Program-made: the position numbers and the translations under genes
Origin: Isoetes taiwanensis
Taxonomy: Eukaryota; Streptophyta; Lycopodiopsida; Isoetales; Isoetaceae
DNA length: 64,000 nt
NCBI GenBank assembly: GCA_021234155.1
Contig: JAJEKV010000025.1
Span: 3,369,339-3,433,338, forward strand
Direction: 5' to 3'
Part shown: piece by piece, positions 12,716 to 23,055 of the stretch
Position numbering within the stretch: the first letter of the stretch is position 1
Layout: every line of letters starts with the position of its first letter
The notes under the pieces: generated by a model
The model's input: only the letters and a program-made list of their open reading frames with translations
What the model was told of the DNA's origin: nothing
The model's database searches: none

Positions 12716-14060
12716 TACAACATATTTTCTGCAATTGGATTGTAAGCTCTAGAGTAGTTATTTTTTGCTTTTGGATTGTAAACTATAGAGCACATTTCTT
12801 ATTATTGGATTTTCTCATTAAGATACAACTTGGAGATTGTGAGTGTATAAGTAGATGAATGATCCTTAGATTTATCTATATCCGATGTATCTCAATGGTC
12901 ACATGATTCGTATTTCAACAAGTGCACTTTAGATGTGGGAGATAAAATGTTCGCATGTCCTACATTCCATTCCATTCGATGACAACTCTGATGATAACTT
13001 TGGTAGTTCCTAGATCTCACGACGTCAAATTAAATATTATAGAGATCGAGATGACAACTCAACTACTCTTCACCAAATTGATTTTCTTGACTTTTCCTAA
13101 GAATCTCGATGAAAGGTACACGTCCAAATGCATTATTATTTAAACTGCTACATATAGTTGTTACTATCTTCTCTACAGCTTAACATGCAACGAGGAGCTC
13201 GAAGCCATTTTAGCTTTGCCACTATTAGTGGTGCTTGATGAAGCATATATAGAGTTCTCAAAAGAGACCTCGCGTATGTTACGGGTGACCTCTTACAACA
13301 ACAATATTACCCAAATAATACCACACTAAAACATTATAAATATAGGATATTTTCCAATATTACAACAATAGGTACTGTGAAACATTTTGCACTTCCAGAT
13401 GTCCATGATAAGCAAACATTTGAGCATGATGTCTTGAGTGAAATGTAGAGTCATTTATTTGGAGAGATCATGATTACAAGCACTCTTATATAATGCAGCT
13501 TTATTGTAAACACCCCATAAAGAATGCTTATCAAGTACCTATGTGGACATATGTACACACATATTTGCCTGTTAATCCAAAGGAGCAACACTAAACTCAA
13601 CAGTGTTAATCCAAAGGTGCAACATTAAACTCAACAATTAATCTGCAAGTTTGGTTCACATGGCTCTCCAATAAACACACAACCAATTTAACCTCTGCCA
13701 CTTTTCCATGACGCAGTGAGTAAACAAAGGCAGAAGCAAAAAGGAAGAAATAGCTATGAGTGACAGAATTGACCTACATTATTTGTTCTATTGTAAAGGC
13801 AAGAGATTTGTAGTTAGGTCAGCAGTGTTGAAATTGCATCAAGGCCTTTATGATATAATGCAATATATAAAAACTGAAGCCCAAATTGCACACCATTAAT
13901 GCTGCATAATCCCACCACGTTGAACTCCTATAATTGCCTTATAGCCCGACAATGATGGGCATTTTGGTAATTTACCCTTAAAAAAGGGACTTTGTTTGGA
14001 CCCTTCGATCTTGGGCAGGTCATTTATAGCAGTCGGATCTAGAGCTGGATCCAAATCTGC
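12716..14060. other. No gene seen
   Basis: AT-rich sequence. A small tandem duplication at 13575-13642 ('aatccaaaggagcaacacta' with a variant copy 34 bp later) is the only structure noticed. The right end leads into the MRT4 promoter region. Confidence 0.4.
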
Positions 14061-14244
14061 CCCCAAAAAGAGAGTGGCAGCCGAGAGCAGGGGGCCTTGA
14101 AAGTTTTGGAATTGATGGCATTTTTGAGGATAAATTTATAATGAAAACGGCGTTTCCGGTTTAATTTTGTAAATTCCGGTAGTTGTTAAGGTGGCAATTT
14201 CTCTGGTAGTCATAACCGGGGATTTCGAAGCCGATAACAGAGCC

Positions 14245-15448
14245 ATGCCGAAGTCCAAACGCGGCAAATTAGGTAAGCAATCTTTTGAAGTAATCACTAT
14301 GATAGTTTGTGCTTATATTATCTTGTGTTGGGTGCATTGCAGTAACTCTATCAAAGACGAAGAAGAGAGCAAGGGGGCAGAAAGAATCCTTGGTGAGAAC
14401 ATTGCGGCAATGTATGGATGATTACATTTCTCTGTACGTGTTTGCTTTTGAGAATATGCGTAATGATAAATTTAAGGAGCTCAGGGAACAGCTCAAATCG
14501 AGTAGCAGGTAATTTGTATTACACTGTCATTAGTAACACTTATTGTTTTTCAGATGTGTAACATCATCATATCGGAAAAGTTTTCGATTTGATGGGGTTC
14601 TCTCTTCTTAGCTCATGTTATTCTGGCCAGGTTTTTCCTGGGATCAAATAAAGTCTTACAAATAGCACTTGGTAAAACGTCATCTGATGAAGTCAAAGAG
14701 GGGGTCCATAAAGCTAGCGAGGTATGTTGCAATGAGCAAGTGTATGAAAGCACTCTCTAGATGCTAATAGAAGGCCTATGGATTACGCCTCATCTGCAGA
14801 TGCTTCATGGTGAATGTGGCCTTTTTCTTACCAACCTTCCAAAAGAAGAAGTTAGTAGGTAAGCTATAGTAATAAGTGTAGACAGGATGCAATCTCCTCA
14901 GAGAGTGACACAATTGTATTATGCAGGATATTTGCAGAATTTGTGGAGCATGATTTTGCACGCACTGGCATCGCTGTAGAAACAGTACAGGACTTGTTGT
15001 TACAATTAGCTTGCTTAATGCTGTTCTTTCTTAAGGAATGCTTGCATCATCTAACTATTTCTGAATGGCACTAGGTTAAGTTAGAGGATGGTCCTTTAGA
15101 GCAGTTCAGTCATGATATGGAGCCATTTCTGCGTAAACAAGGACTGCCCGTTCGACTGAATCGAGGTCGTATTATTTCTATTGGTTGTTGTTTGTGGATC
15201 CATGAAATTATTTTTAATCAATAGGTGTTATTTATGCAGGTGTGATAGAGCTTGTTTCAGACCACACTGTGTGCCAAGAAGGGGAGCATATATCACCTGA
15301 AGCATCTCGCACATTAAGACTTCTAGGGATACAAATGACTGCATTCATATTGCATCTTATTTGTCGGTGGAGTCCTGGAGAATTTGAAGTTTACAAGCCA
15401 AGTTCAGAGAATTTGAAGTTTACAAGCCAAGTTCAGAGAATGCTGTGA
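14245..15448 (+). CDS. MRT4: Ribosome assembly factor MRT4 (mRNA turnover protein 4), seven exons
   Basis: MRT4 is a nucleolar paralogue of ribosomal stalk protein uL10 (P0) that holds the stalk site on pre-60S particles. I infer exons 14245-14272, 14343-14508, 14631-14721, 14800-14858, 14927-14984, 15075-15165 and 15240-15448, all with GT..AG introns of 68-122 bp and matching phases, giving 233 residues (human ~239). The start MPKSKRGKL is the family N-terminus. Other family blocks are SLYVFAFENMRNDKFKELR, FFLGSNKVLQIALGKTSSDE, GLFLTNLPKEEV, DGPLEQFSHDMEPFLRKQGLP, LVSDHTVCQEG and LRLLGIQMTAFILHLICRWSP. A 29-bp tandem duplication in the last exon (15378-15435) shifts the frame at the extreme C-terminus, after the conserved domain. 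The first in-frame ATG of the family motif sets the start. It is likely functional. Confidence 0.92.
15378..15435 (+). repeat. 29-bp tandem duplication in the last MRT4 exon
   Basis: The unit begins 'gagaatttgaagtttacaag' and occurs at 15378-15406 and 15407-15435 with no mismatch. Since 29 is not a multiple of three it changes the tail from a predicted ...SSENAVNSCDGA ending to ...SSENLKFTSQVQRML. Confidence 0.95.
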
Positions 15449-16080
15449 ACTCTTGCGATGGTGCATAAATTTTGTATTTATTCTGATTGATGGAAGTAAA
15501 TTGTCTTTGATCTTGGTAATTTAATCATGATTCAGAAGTGGAGTTCGGCACATAGAATGGGAGTATTGTACCATGAATGAAGTGCTTCTGGATAATTCTT
15601 CAAGTCTTCTCCTGCATGACTTGATTATTTACTAATTTGTTAGATTATTGTTTGCCCTTGTGGAGTGTAGAAGGATAGCTTTAAAACAAAAGTTGCTGGA
15701 GCAAAGGCAAAGCTCAAAATAGCGACTTTTATTTTTCAGACCCTTAAAAGTGAGTACCATAGGCTAATATAACAAGCCAGCAAATGCGACTGCCAATATT
15801 AGGTCCATATGGCGTGTTCATGAAATATGCTTTTAAAAAGAGCAAAATGTAGAGACCATATGTGCTGATATGTGCTGCTCTACAGTTTTCTATACTGACA
15901 ATTCTCTTACAGGACAGGACGTATACTGAATTTATGTATTCGTAAACGTGTTATTAGATCTGAATTTATATTGACATACATTTGATTAACAACATCCAAT
16001 TTGATATACCTGTAGCATATACCCACATGCACAATTGTTGCCTAGCTGCCCATATAATTCAAGTGAGGTCTCACTTCTAC
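15449..16080. other. 3' flank of MRT4, no further gene seen
   Basis: AT-rich sequence that probably holds the MRT4 3' UTR and polyadenylation signals. No other gene is evident. Confidence 0.4.
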
Positions 16081-16265
16081 ACAAGTCTCTTTATCCATAG
16101 CATGGAACTGACCAACCTTGTCATGGATTAAATCATACCATCGCATTGCCCTATCATAGAATGCAAGGATATAAGCGATACCCTTGATAGCAACAGCTGC
16201 TCTGAAGCAATGAAATTGAGAAGCATTTAATATGGGAAGTCATCCCGAGGATCTTGTTGCTGAAT

Positions 16266-16877
16266 CAAAGACGCAGGGCACAACTCTGGATGTCAGAACA
16301 AGAAAAAATCCTGAACCTTCTTGCTTTGGAGAGATGAACAACAGGCACCTCACCAAAAGAAGAGTGGCAATGCTCTGGGATATCCATCCACTCATTCAGA
16401 ATAGGGTAACATATGAGTAGTTCTAGTTTCTTACGGACATTCAGATGTTGAAAGCATATCAAACCTCCCGCAGAGGTCAGAGGCATATAGGCGTGGTTTC
16501 TGATTCTACGAGGATTCCTTGGGACTAAAGGCCTAGAAAGAGGATGCCAACAATCTGCAAAGCGATCATATAAAAAAACCTGCACTTCTAACGCCAATTT
16601 CATTAAATAAACCCAGCAATTTGAGAACATATCGTGCATAATCATGCTAGGGAGTAGAGATGGTGGAGGCTTGGACCCTTTGAGCTCAAACAGAGCTAGG
16701 GAAGACGAAGCCGATGTTTTGCGACAATGCACAATATAAGGGTTTGAAAGTAGGAAGGTACTCCATTTTCTACAAACAGACCTTATTAGACGTAGACGAT
16801 TAACGAGGAAGCACCTGGTAGAGAAGGAGCTCCGGCGGAAGGGCGCTCCATATTTGTGCCTCCATCTCAGGTTCCAT
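16266..16877 (-). pseudogene. F-box protein gene with frameshift in the F-box
   Basis: F-box proteins are substrate receptors of SCF ubiquitin ligases. The proper start is at 16877 (MEPEMEAQIWSALPPELLLYQVLPR), directly entering an F-box, but a TAA at 16800-16802 ends that frame after 25 residues. The next frame continues the same domain: IRSVCRKWSTFLLSNPYIVHC, then ASSSLALFELKG and a C-terminal region with LMKLALEVQVFLYDRFADCW and PVVHLSKARRFRIF, compatible with an F-box/kelch-like substrate domain of which no clear repeat remains. One indel separates the halves. It could be a very recent pseudogene or a sequencing error. The start lies next to the repeat that borders the copia element. Confidence 0.75.
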
Positions 16878-16912
16878 ATGAACACACTTTGGACGGATGG
16901 ATGGTACTTTTA

Positions 16913-17128
16913 CATCTTCTTTTTTTATTTTGTGATAGCATTGGGTCGCGTGCCAGGGAACGCCGCATGTTACGCCGCATGCGGCGTTCCCTTCAGTCTT
17001 GCGTTCCCCCTTGCGGTACGCTGGTTGCCCGCATTGAATGCCGATTTCAAATTTTTATGAAGGAGGAAGCAGGGTGTGCTATCTCCAGGCTTTGTTCCGC
17101 CCGCTCACAACTAAGACGATGGAGAGCA
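16913..17128 (+). repeat. Repeat R, left copy, flanking the copia element
   Basis: About 215 bp nearly identical to 22686-22911. It includes a perfect hairpin, GGGAACGCCGCATG with its reverse complement 8 nt away (about 16957-16992). The copy is cut at ...GATGGAGAGCA exactly where the copia LTR starts. Confidence 0.85.
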
Positions 17129-17763
17129 TGAGAATATCTAGCAAAGATTTAACTCAATATATTTGTCAATCACAATAATCCCAAAGGAAAATCTCAACTA
17201 GCTTCAAATAAGCTTTGAACAAATCTTTGTCCAACCACACATTCAACAATGTATTAGCCTTAGTCAACAATGAGGTATACAATTGTTTATCTTAACACAA
17301 GACTTCAAACTTTCAAATAAAGAGTAGGATATTGTGCAAGTAAGAAAAACACTGCAGTAAAACTTGTCCTTCCTTTACACAATCGACACAACTGCAATTC
17401 CGGCTCAAATCCACTGGTGAATGGATCAATCTCTTCAGTGTGTACGTCTCTGTCGTTTGCTTGCTCTTATAGCCCCTGGAGTCTACCGACAAGGCTACAA
17501 ATCTGGACTTGATAAACTTGCCAGTCCCGGAAGAAAGGCCTTGCGATATATCCCACAGACATACCACTGAAAATGAGATTTTTGACCATTGACTTTTATT
17601 GTTCAATGGTCGAGCTCTCCCTTGCAATTTAAATATGTAACTTCACCATTTAAAATATAACAACCTAATCTCCATTATTCAAAGAGTGCATTTGCTTCTG
17701 CTTTCACCTGCCTGGCACCAGTCAAATGATCACATTATTATGCAATGATATTATTTTCTAACA
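17129..17763 (-). repeat. 3' LTR of the copia element
   Basis: On the minus strand it starts TGTTAGAAAATAATATC and ends GATATTCTCA (TG...CA). The stop codon of the polyprotein (17738-17740) lies 26 bp inside it. Confidence 0.9.
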
Positions 17764-20700
17764 CTCCTCCTTCATTGCATAAATAATGTACTTTGAACTG
17801 CCTTTGGAAAGTTGTAAACTTACTTTCTGGAAGACCTTTTGTGAACATGTCTGCTATTTGATTGCCAGTACTGACATAAGTCATTTTAATATTTCCTTTT
17901 GCAGTTTGATCTCTGATATAATGCATACTTAACTCTATATGTTTAGTTCTTTCATGTTCCACTGGATTTCTGACTATTGCAATACAACTTTGGCTATCAG
18001 AAAAGATAGTTGTAGGATTTACCTGTTTGATGTCCAACTCTTCTAGAAGTCTTCTGAGCCAAATTATTTCTCTGGATAAAAGAGATGAGGCAGCATATTC
18101 AGCTTCTGCTGAAGATAAGGCTATAGCAGACTGCTTTTTGGTTCTCCAACTTATTGTGCCTCCTCCAAGAAAAATTACATAACCTGTAGTAGATTTCCTT
18201 TCAGTTTGATCACCTGCCCAGTCTGCATCTGAATAGGCATACATTTCCAGATTAATATCACTGAAAGTTATCCCATAATCTTGAGTTCCTTTCAGATATT
18301 TTAACACTCTTTTTGCAGCCAACCAGTGAGCCTTTTCAGGATTGCTGCATCTTCTGCTCAGGATATTGACAGCATATGTTATATCAGGCCGAGTACTATT
18401 GCTTAAGTACAACAAACACCCTACTAAAGCCCGATATGGGACCTGTGTCATGTACTCTAGTGCATCTGCATCAACCTCAGAAGTTACAGTTAAACAATGA
18501 CCTGGTATAATTGGAGTTTTGACAGTACAAGCTTGTTGCATATTGAATCTTTTAAGCATATTTTCTATATGCCCTTTTTGTTTTAGCTTCAACAATTTGT
18601 TTTTCCTGTCTCTAATCACCTCAATCCCTAGAAATTTTTGCAAGGGCCCTAAGTCTGTCATCTTGAACCTGTGTTGTAGAATATTTTTGCAAATCTCCAG
18701 AACTTGAGTGGAATTAGCAACCATGATGCAGTCATCTACATACAAGGCTATTATGCAAAACTTATCTTCTACTTTGTACCTATATAAGTTACCATCATTT
18801 TGAAGTTTTTCAAACCCTTGTTCTCTTAGAAAAGAGTCTATGCAAAAATACCATTCTCTTGGAGCTTGCTTCAAACCATATACTGCCTTATTCAATTTCC
18901 AAACCAAATTATTTCCTTTCTCAAAGCCAGGAGCCTGTTTCATGAAGATGTCCTCCTCTAGTCTAGCATTTAAAAAGGCTGTTTTCACATCCATGTGATG
19001 TATTTCATAGTCAAGAGCATTGGCCAAACTTAACAGTACTCTTAGACTAGTGAGTTTGACTATAGGTGAATAAGTTTCATCATAATCTTGCCCCTGTTTT
19101 TGAGTAAAACCCTGGGCCACTAACCGTGCTTTATATTTTTGTGAACCATCTGCATTGGTTTTAATTTTAAATATCCATTTACTGCCAACTATGTTTTGTC
19201 CAGCAGGTTGCTCAACAACATCATAAGTATGAGTATCTGCAAAGGAGCTCAACTCATCATGCATAGCCTTTTTCCATTCTTCTGCATTAACACTTTCTAA
19301 GGCCTGTTCAACTGTTTTGGGTATTTCAGTATCTTCAATTATTGCCATAATTTGTTCTATTTCATCCTCTGCTTGATTTGGTTCTAACCTTTTGCTCCCA
19401 CCTAAAGGATTTCTTCCATAAGCCTCTTTGTCAAAATTAATTTCATCTTGCAACCTTTGTGCTTCTGTTCTCCTTTTTCGAGACTTTTTCTCTGGTGCTT
19501 TATCTGCTTCAGGGACTTCTGTTTCAGCTTCAGATCTCTGAGTTTGAGGTATTTGATATGCAGCTGATCCATTTATTTTATCCTCCTCCTCATTTATTTT
19601 ATCCTCCTCCTCCTCTTCATAATCAATTTGATTGTTAGTCATTTCAGAAGCTTGAGTAGTAGGCAGTTCCTTTTGAACTTGATGTCTATGTTTGTACAAA
19701 ACATCTTCACAGAATATTACATCCCTACTAATCACAATATTTTTATTTTCTGGAATAAAAATTCTATAGCCTTTTGAGTGGCTATCATAGCCTACAAGAA
19801 AACCAATCTCAGCTTTAGCATCAAGCTTTTTTCTGAGCTCATCTGGTTTATGAACATAAGCCAAGCAGCCATAAACCTTAAATTTTTCATAATTAATTTC
19901 TGAACCTTCTCCATACCACATTAAATCAGGAATATTCCCTTGCAAGCTTGAGGATGGCAACTTATTTTGTATGCTATTGGCTGTTAATAAGGCTTCTTCC
20001 CATAAATAATTTGGCAATCCACTGTTTTTAACCATTGACCTGACTGCATTCATGAGTGTCCTATTTCTTCTTTCTGCTACTCCATTTTGTTGGGGACTGT
20101 ATCTACATGTTAATTGTCTCCTGATGCCATTTGCAACACAAAAGGTTTTAAACTTGGCTGAAAGATACTCTCCCCCTTTGTCAGATCTTATGCATTTTAA
20201 TTTTTTACCTGTTTGCCTTTCTGACTCTGCAACAAACTGTTTGAAGGCTATCAAAGCTTGAGATTTGTTGGCTAACAAATAACATTTGCATTTTCTGGTA
20301 TAGTCATCAATGAATGTAATAAAATACCTTTTGCTTGTCCTTCCTCTGACATTTAAAGGTCCACATAAGTCAGTATGAACCAATTCCAGTATCTCCTTAC
20401 TTTTTTTCTTTGCTCTGAGAAAAGGTAATCTATTAATTTTGCCAAGCATGCACCCTTCACATATATGTCCCTTTTCCTGATTTGCATATTGAATGAATCC
20501 TTTCTTTGCTAAAAGCTTCAAATTGTTTGAATGAGTATGAGCTAGTCGATTATGCCATAGCTCAAATTCAGATATCATTAAAACATTGCAAGATGGGCTA
20601 TTGTTATGATCCAACTGAAAAAGTCTACCAACTCTTTTGGCATGAAACTTGATTTTATTACCAAACCAAATATTACAACCATCATCATCAAAGATGACTT

Positions 20701-22003
20701 TGTAGCCCAAGTCTACTAACTGACTAACTGATATTAGATTTTTGATAATGCCAGGTACACACAAAACATTTTTGATATCTACAAGATTTCCATGCAAATC
20801 CCATAATTGCAGCAGCCCTCTTCCTTCAATCCTTTGCAAGGCTCCATTTCCTACTTGGACACTCCTAGCTTCTCCTTGTTCCAAGTTTTTAAGCAGCTCA
20901 GCAGAGTGGACTACTGATCTTTCAGCTCCACTATCAACTACAAGAGCATGAGATAACTTATTAGTATTGACTTTATCTTCAAGAACAGAATTTAACAAGT
21001 TTACCTCATCTTCATCTATGATTTTTCCAGTTTCTTCATGCTCTTGTGCAATAAAGGTGCTAGCAGGTTTCTTTCCTCCTCCTCGACCTCTACCCCTGCT
21101 AGAACTCCCCCTTCCTCTTCCAAGTTCCTTAGGTGTAGAACATTTAGAAGCAAGATGTCCTTGGCCACCACAAGTATAGCAGAAGAATTCATTTCTTTTG
21201 AGCTTAGGGCAATTATTTTTGACATGGCCAGGCTCATGACAAAAATAACAAATAATCTTATCTGACCTTTTTTCTTGTTTTTTACCAGCATACAAAATTT
21301 CTGTTTCTTCTTCAGTTCCTTTGGTCACCTTTTTTTGCTCTACTTCTATTCTAATGATAGTTTCAGCTTCTTCTCTGTTCTTGGCAACATTTCTAATAAA
21401 CAACCCTAGTTGTTCATTATCTACAATACCCCTTGCAATTGCCAAAACCTGATACCTATCAGTGAGCTCTACTCCAGCTCCTCCTAGATCAGCCACTATA
21501 TTGTCAAATTTATTAAAGAAGTCTGACACATCATCCTCCTCATGCAATTTAAGATTTCTGAGTTCTTTATCCAGTAAATCAATTTGTGAAGAAGTTTTCT
21601 CCTCAAAATGCTTAAGCATGAACAACCACATCTCTCTAGGACTCTTATTTCTCAACTTCAGCCTAATTGTAGGACTAACCTTTGAAGCAACAATCCCTTG
21701 TGCTTCTTTGAGCTTGGCCAAATTTGGACGGCTTCTTGCTCCAGTACTAGCAGTGTCTGCCACACTAGCAGTATCTGCATCTCCTCCTGAACCTTCTGCA
21801 GTGGATGCAGCAGCAACAACTCTTCTGCCCGTAGTTGTACCAGCCACTCCTGCACTACTATCAGCAGCATTAGGGTCAACTAAATCCCACAAATCCTCAA
21901 CTTCAAGTATATGCTTTATAGCATCCTTCCAGATCTGAAAGCCAGGCCCTCCTTTATAAATTTCAACAGTGGCCAAGAGGCCAGCACCAAATCTGCTAGA
22001 CAT
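17738..22003 (-). CDS. Copia gag-pol polyprotein, 1421 aa, intact
   Basis: A single frame encodes all functions for cytoplasmic reverse transcription and nuclear integration. Residues 1-240 are a UBN2-type copia gag. Two CCHC knuckles follow (C252-C255-H260-C265 and C275-C278-H283-C288), then an Arg/Gly-rich stretch. The aspartic protease has D357-S-G-A. Integrase has its zinc site (H484, H489, C515, C518) and a DD35E triad at D545, D608 and E644. An acidic linker covers ~790-850. The RT starts near 935 with VGSKWIFKIK, D1005 in HMDVKTAFLN and Y1088-V-D-D1091. RNase H has D1259/D1261, E1300 and D1336, and the end has IADMFTKGLP. Every catalytic residue I can name is present and there is no stop or frameshift. 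The start is 42 bp inside the 5' LTR boundary, just past the PBS. The protein's length is normal for the family. Confidence 0.96.
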   Translation of the reverse strand: MSSRFGAGLLATVEIYKGGPGFQIWKDAIKHILEVEDLWDLVDPNAADSSAGVAGTTTGRRVVAAASTAEGSGGDADTASVADTASTGARSRPNLAKLKEAQGIVASKVSPTIRLKLRNKSPREMWLFMLKHFEEKTSSQIDLLDKELRNLKLHEEDDVSDFFNKFDNIVADLGGAGVELTDRYQVLAIARGIVDNEQLGLFIRNVAKNREEAETIIRIEVEQKKVTKGTEEETEILYAGKKQEKRSDKIICYFCHEPGHVKNNCPKLKRNEFFCYTCGGQGHLASKCSTPKELGRGRGSSSRGRGRGGGKKPASTFIAQEHEETGKIIDEDEVNLLNSVLEDKVNTNKLSHALVVDSGAERSVVHSAELLKNLEQGEARSVQVGNGALQRIEGRGLLQLWDLHGNLVDIKNVLCVPGIIKNLISVSQLVDLGYKVIFDDDGCNIWFGNKIKFHAKRVGRLFQLDHNNSPSCNVLMISEFELWHNRLAHTHSNNLKLLAKKGFIQYANQEKGHICEGCMLGKINRLPFLRAKKKSKEILELVHTDLCGPLNVRGRTSKRYFITFIDDYTRKCKCYLLANKSQALIAFKQFVAESERQTGKKLKCIRSDKGGEYLSAKFKTFCVANGIRRQLTCRYSPQQNGVAERRNRTLMNAVRSMVKNSGLPNYLWEEALLTANSIQNKLPSSSLQGNIPDLMWYGEGSEINYEKFKVYGCLAYVHKPDELRKKLDAKAEIGFLVGYDSHSKGYRIFIPENKNIVISRDVIFCEDVLYKHRHQVQKELPTTQASEMTNNQIDYEEEEEDKINEEEDKINGSAAYQIPQTQRSEAETEVPEADKAPEKKSRKRRTEAQRLQDEINFDKEAYGRNPLGGSKRLEPNQAEDEIEQIMAIIEDTEIPKTVEQALESVNAEEWKKAMHDELSSFADTHTYDVVEQPAGQNIVGSKWIFKIKTNADGSQKYKARLVAQGFTQKQGQDYDETYSPIVKLTSLRVLLSLANALDYEIHHMDVKTAFLNARLEEDIFMKQAPGFEKGNNLVWKLNKAVYGLKQAPREWYFCIDSFLREQGFEKLQNDGNLYRYKVEDKFCIIALYVDDCIMVANSTQVLEICKNILQHRFKMTDLGPLQKFLGIEVIRDRKNKLLKLKQKGHIENMLKRFNMQQACTVKTPIIPGHCLTVTSEVDADALEYMTQVPYRALVGCLLYLSNSTRPDITYAVNILSRRCSNPEKAHWLAAKRVLKYLKGTQDYGITFSDINLEMYAYSDADWAGDQTERKSTTGYVIFLGGGTISWRTKKQSAIALSSAEAEYAASSLLSREIIWLRRLLEELDIKQVNPTTIFSDSQSCIAIVRNPVEHERTKHIELSMHYIRDQTAKGNIKMTYVSTGNQIADMFTKGLPESKFTTFQRQFKVHYLCNEGGVLENNIIA

Positions 22004-22030
22004 GTCAACTATGAATCATAAAATAAACTT

Positions 22031-22042
22031 GCTCTGATACCA
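22031..22042 (-). other. Primer-binding site of the copia element
   Basis: On the minus strand it reads TGGTATCAGAGC, the standard plant copia site complementary to the initiator tRNA-Met 3' half, starting 2 nt after the 5' LTR. Confidence 0.92.
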
Positions 22043-22044
22043 GA

Positions 22045-22650
22045 TGAGAATATCTAGCAAAGATTTAACTCAATATATTTGTCAATCACAATAATCCCAA
22101 AGGAAAATCTCAACTAGCTTCAAATAAGCTTTGAACAAATCTTTGTCCAACCACACATTCAACAATGTATTAGCCTTAGTCAACAATGAGGTATACAATT
22201 GTTTATCTTAACACAAGACTTCAAACTTTCAAATAAAGAGTAGGATATTGTGCAAGTAAGAAAAACACTGCAGTAAAACTTGTCCTTCCTTTACACAATC
22301 GACACAACTGCAATTCCGGCTCAAATCCACTGGTGAATGGATCAATCTCTTCAGTGTGTACGTCTCTGTCATTTGCTTGCTCTTATAGCCCCTGGAGTCT
22401 ACCGACAAGGCTACAAATCTGGCTTGATAAACTTGCCAGTCCCGGAAGAAAGGCCTTGCGATATATCCCACAGGCATACCACTGAAAATGAGATTTTTGA
22501 CCATTGACTTTTATTGTTCAATGGTTGAGCTCTCCCTTGCAATTTAAATATGTAACTTCACCATTTAAAATATAACAACCTAATCTCCATTATTCAAAGA
22601 GTGCATTTGCTTCTGCTTTCACCTGCCTGGCACCAGTCAAATGATCACAT
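22045..22650 (-). repeat. 5' LTR of the copia element, outer 28 bp missing
   Basis: Nearly identical to the 3' LTR but stops at ...GATCACAT on the plus strand, without the terminal segment that ends TTTTCTAACA in the other LTR. Without its TGTT terminus it would not be an integration-competent end, although the element could still be transcribed. Confidence 0.88.
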
Positions 22651-22685
22651 GGAATGCATGGAATTTAGGGTATTGTTTCATGCTT

Positions 22686-23055
22686 GTGGTAGTATATCTT
22701 CTTTTTTATTTTGTGATAGCGTTGGGTCGCATGCCAGGGAATGCCGCATGTTACGCCGCATGCGGCGTTCCCTTCAGTCTTGCGTTCCCCCTTGCAGTAC
22801 ACTGGTTGCCCGCATTGAATGCCGATTTCAAATTTTTATGATAGAGGAAGCAGGATGTGCTATCTCCAGGCTTTGTTCCGACCGCTTACAACTAAGATGA
22901 TGGAGAGCAGACCAAGTGATATGCAGATTTTCATGTTATCGGAGCAATGTCTGATTCGCCATATTGGCTTTTGGGAAAGGTGTAGAGTTGAATGCAGTTT
23001 CCACATTCACGATATGCCATAAAAAACTGAATGCAGTCCTATGATGGTGTCACCC
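22686..23055 (+). repeat. Repeat R, right copy, a gene-fragment-like mosaic
   Basis: The first ~225 bp match 16913-17128. The sequence continues through MESRPSDMQIFMLSEQC and RHIGFWERCRVE (frame 22819-23022) and then 'ccacattcacgatatgcca' and 'actgaatgcagtcctatg'. The same blocks recur inverted and shuffled at 25855-26062. The coding character of the conserved frame suggests a captured host exon, but I do not recognise the protein. Confidence 0.65.

Larger units (their letters stand above)
17129..22650 (-). mobile_element. Ty1/copia retrotransposon, near-complete and apparently young
   Basis: The element is read on the minus strand. It has two LTRs (17129-17763 and 22045-22650), a PBS at 22031-22042, an uninterrupted 1421-residue gag-pol frame and a purine-rich tract just inside the 3' LTR (GAAGGAGGAG on the minus strand, 17764-17773). 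The LTR copies differ at only about four or five positions over ~606 bp, which indicates recent insertion. The 5' LTR lacks its outermost 28 bp. Direct copies of repeat R lie on both sides, and I find no simple target duplication. Confidence 0.93.

Noticed and set aside
15240-15448. MRT4 as a pseudogene because of the duplicated exon end
   Set aside because: All splice sites and conserved residues are intact and the change affects only the last few residues.
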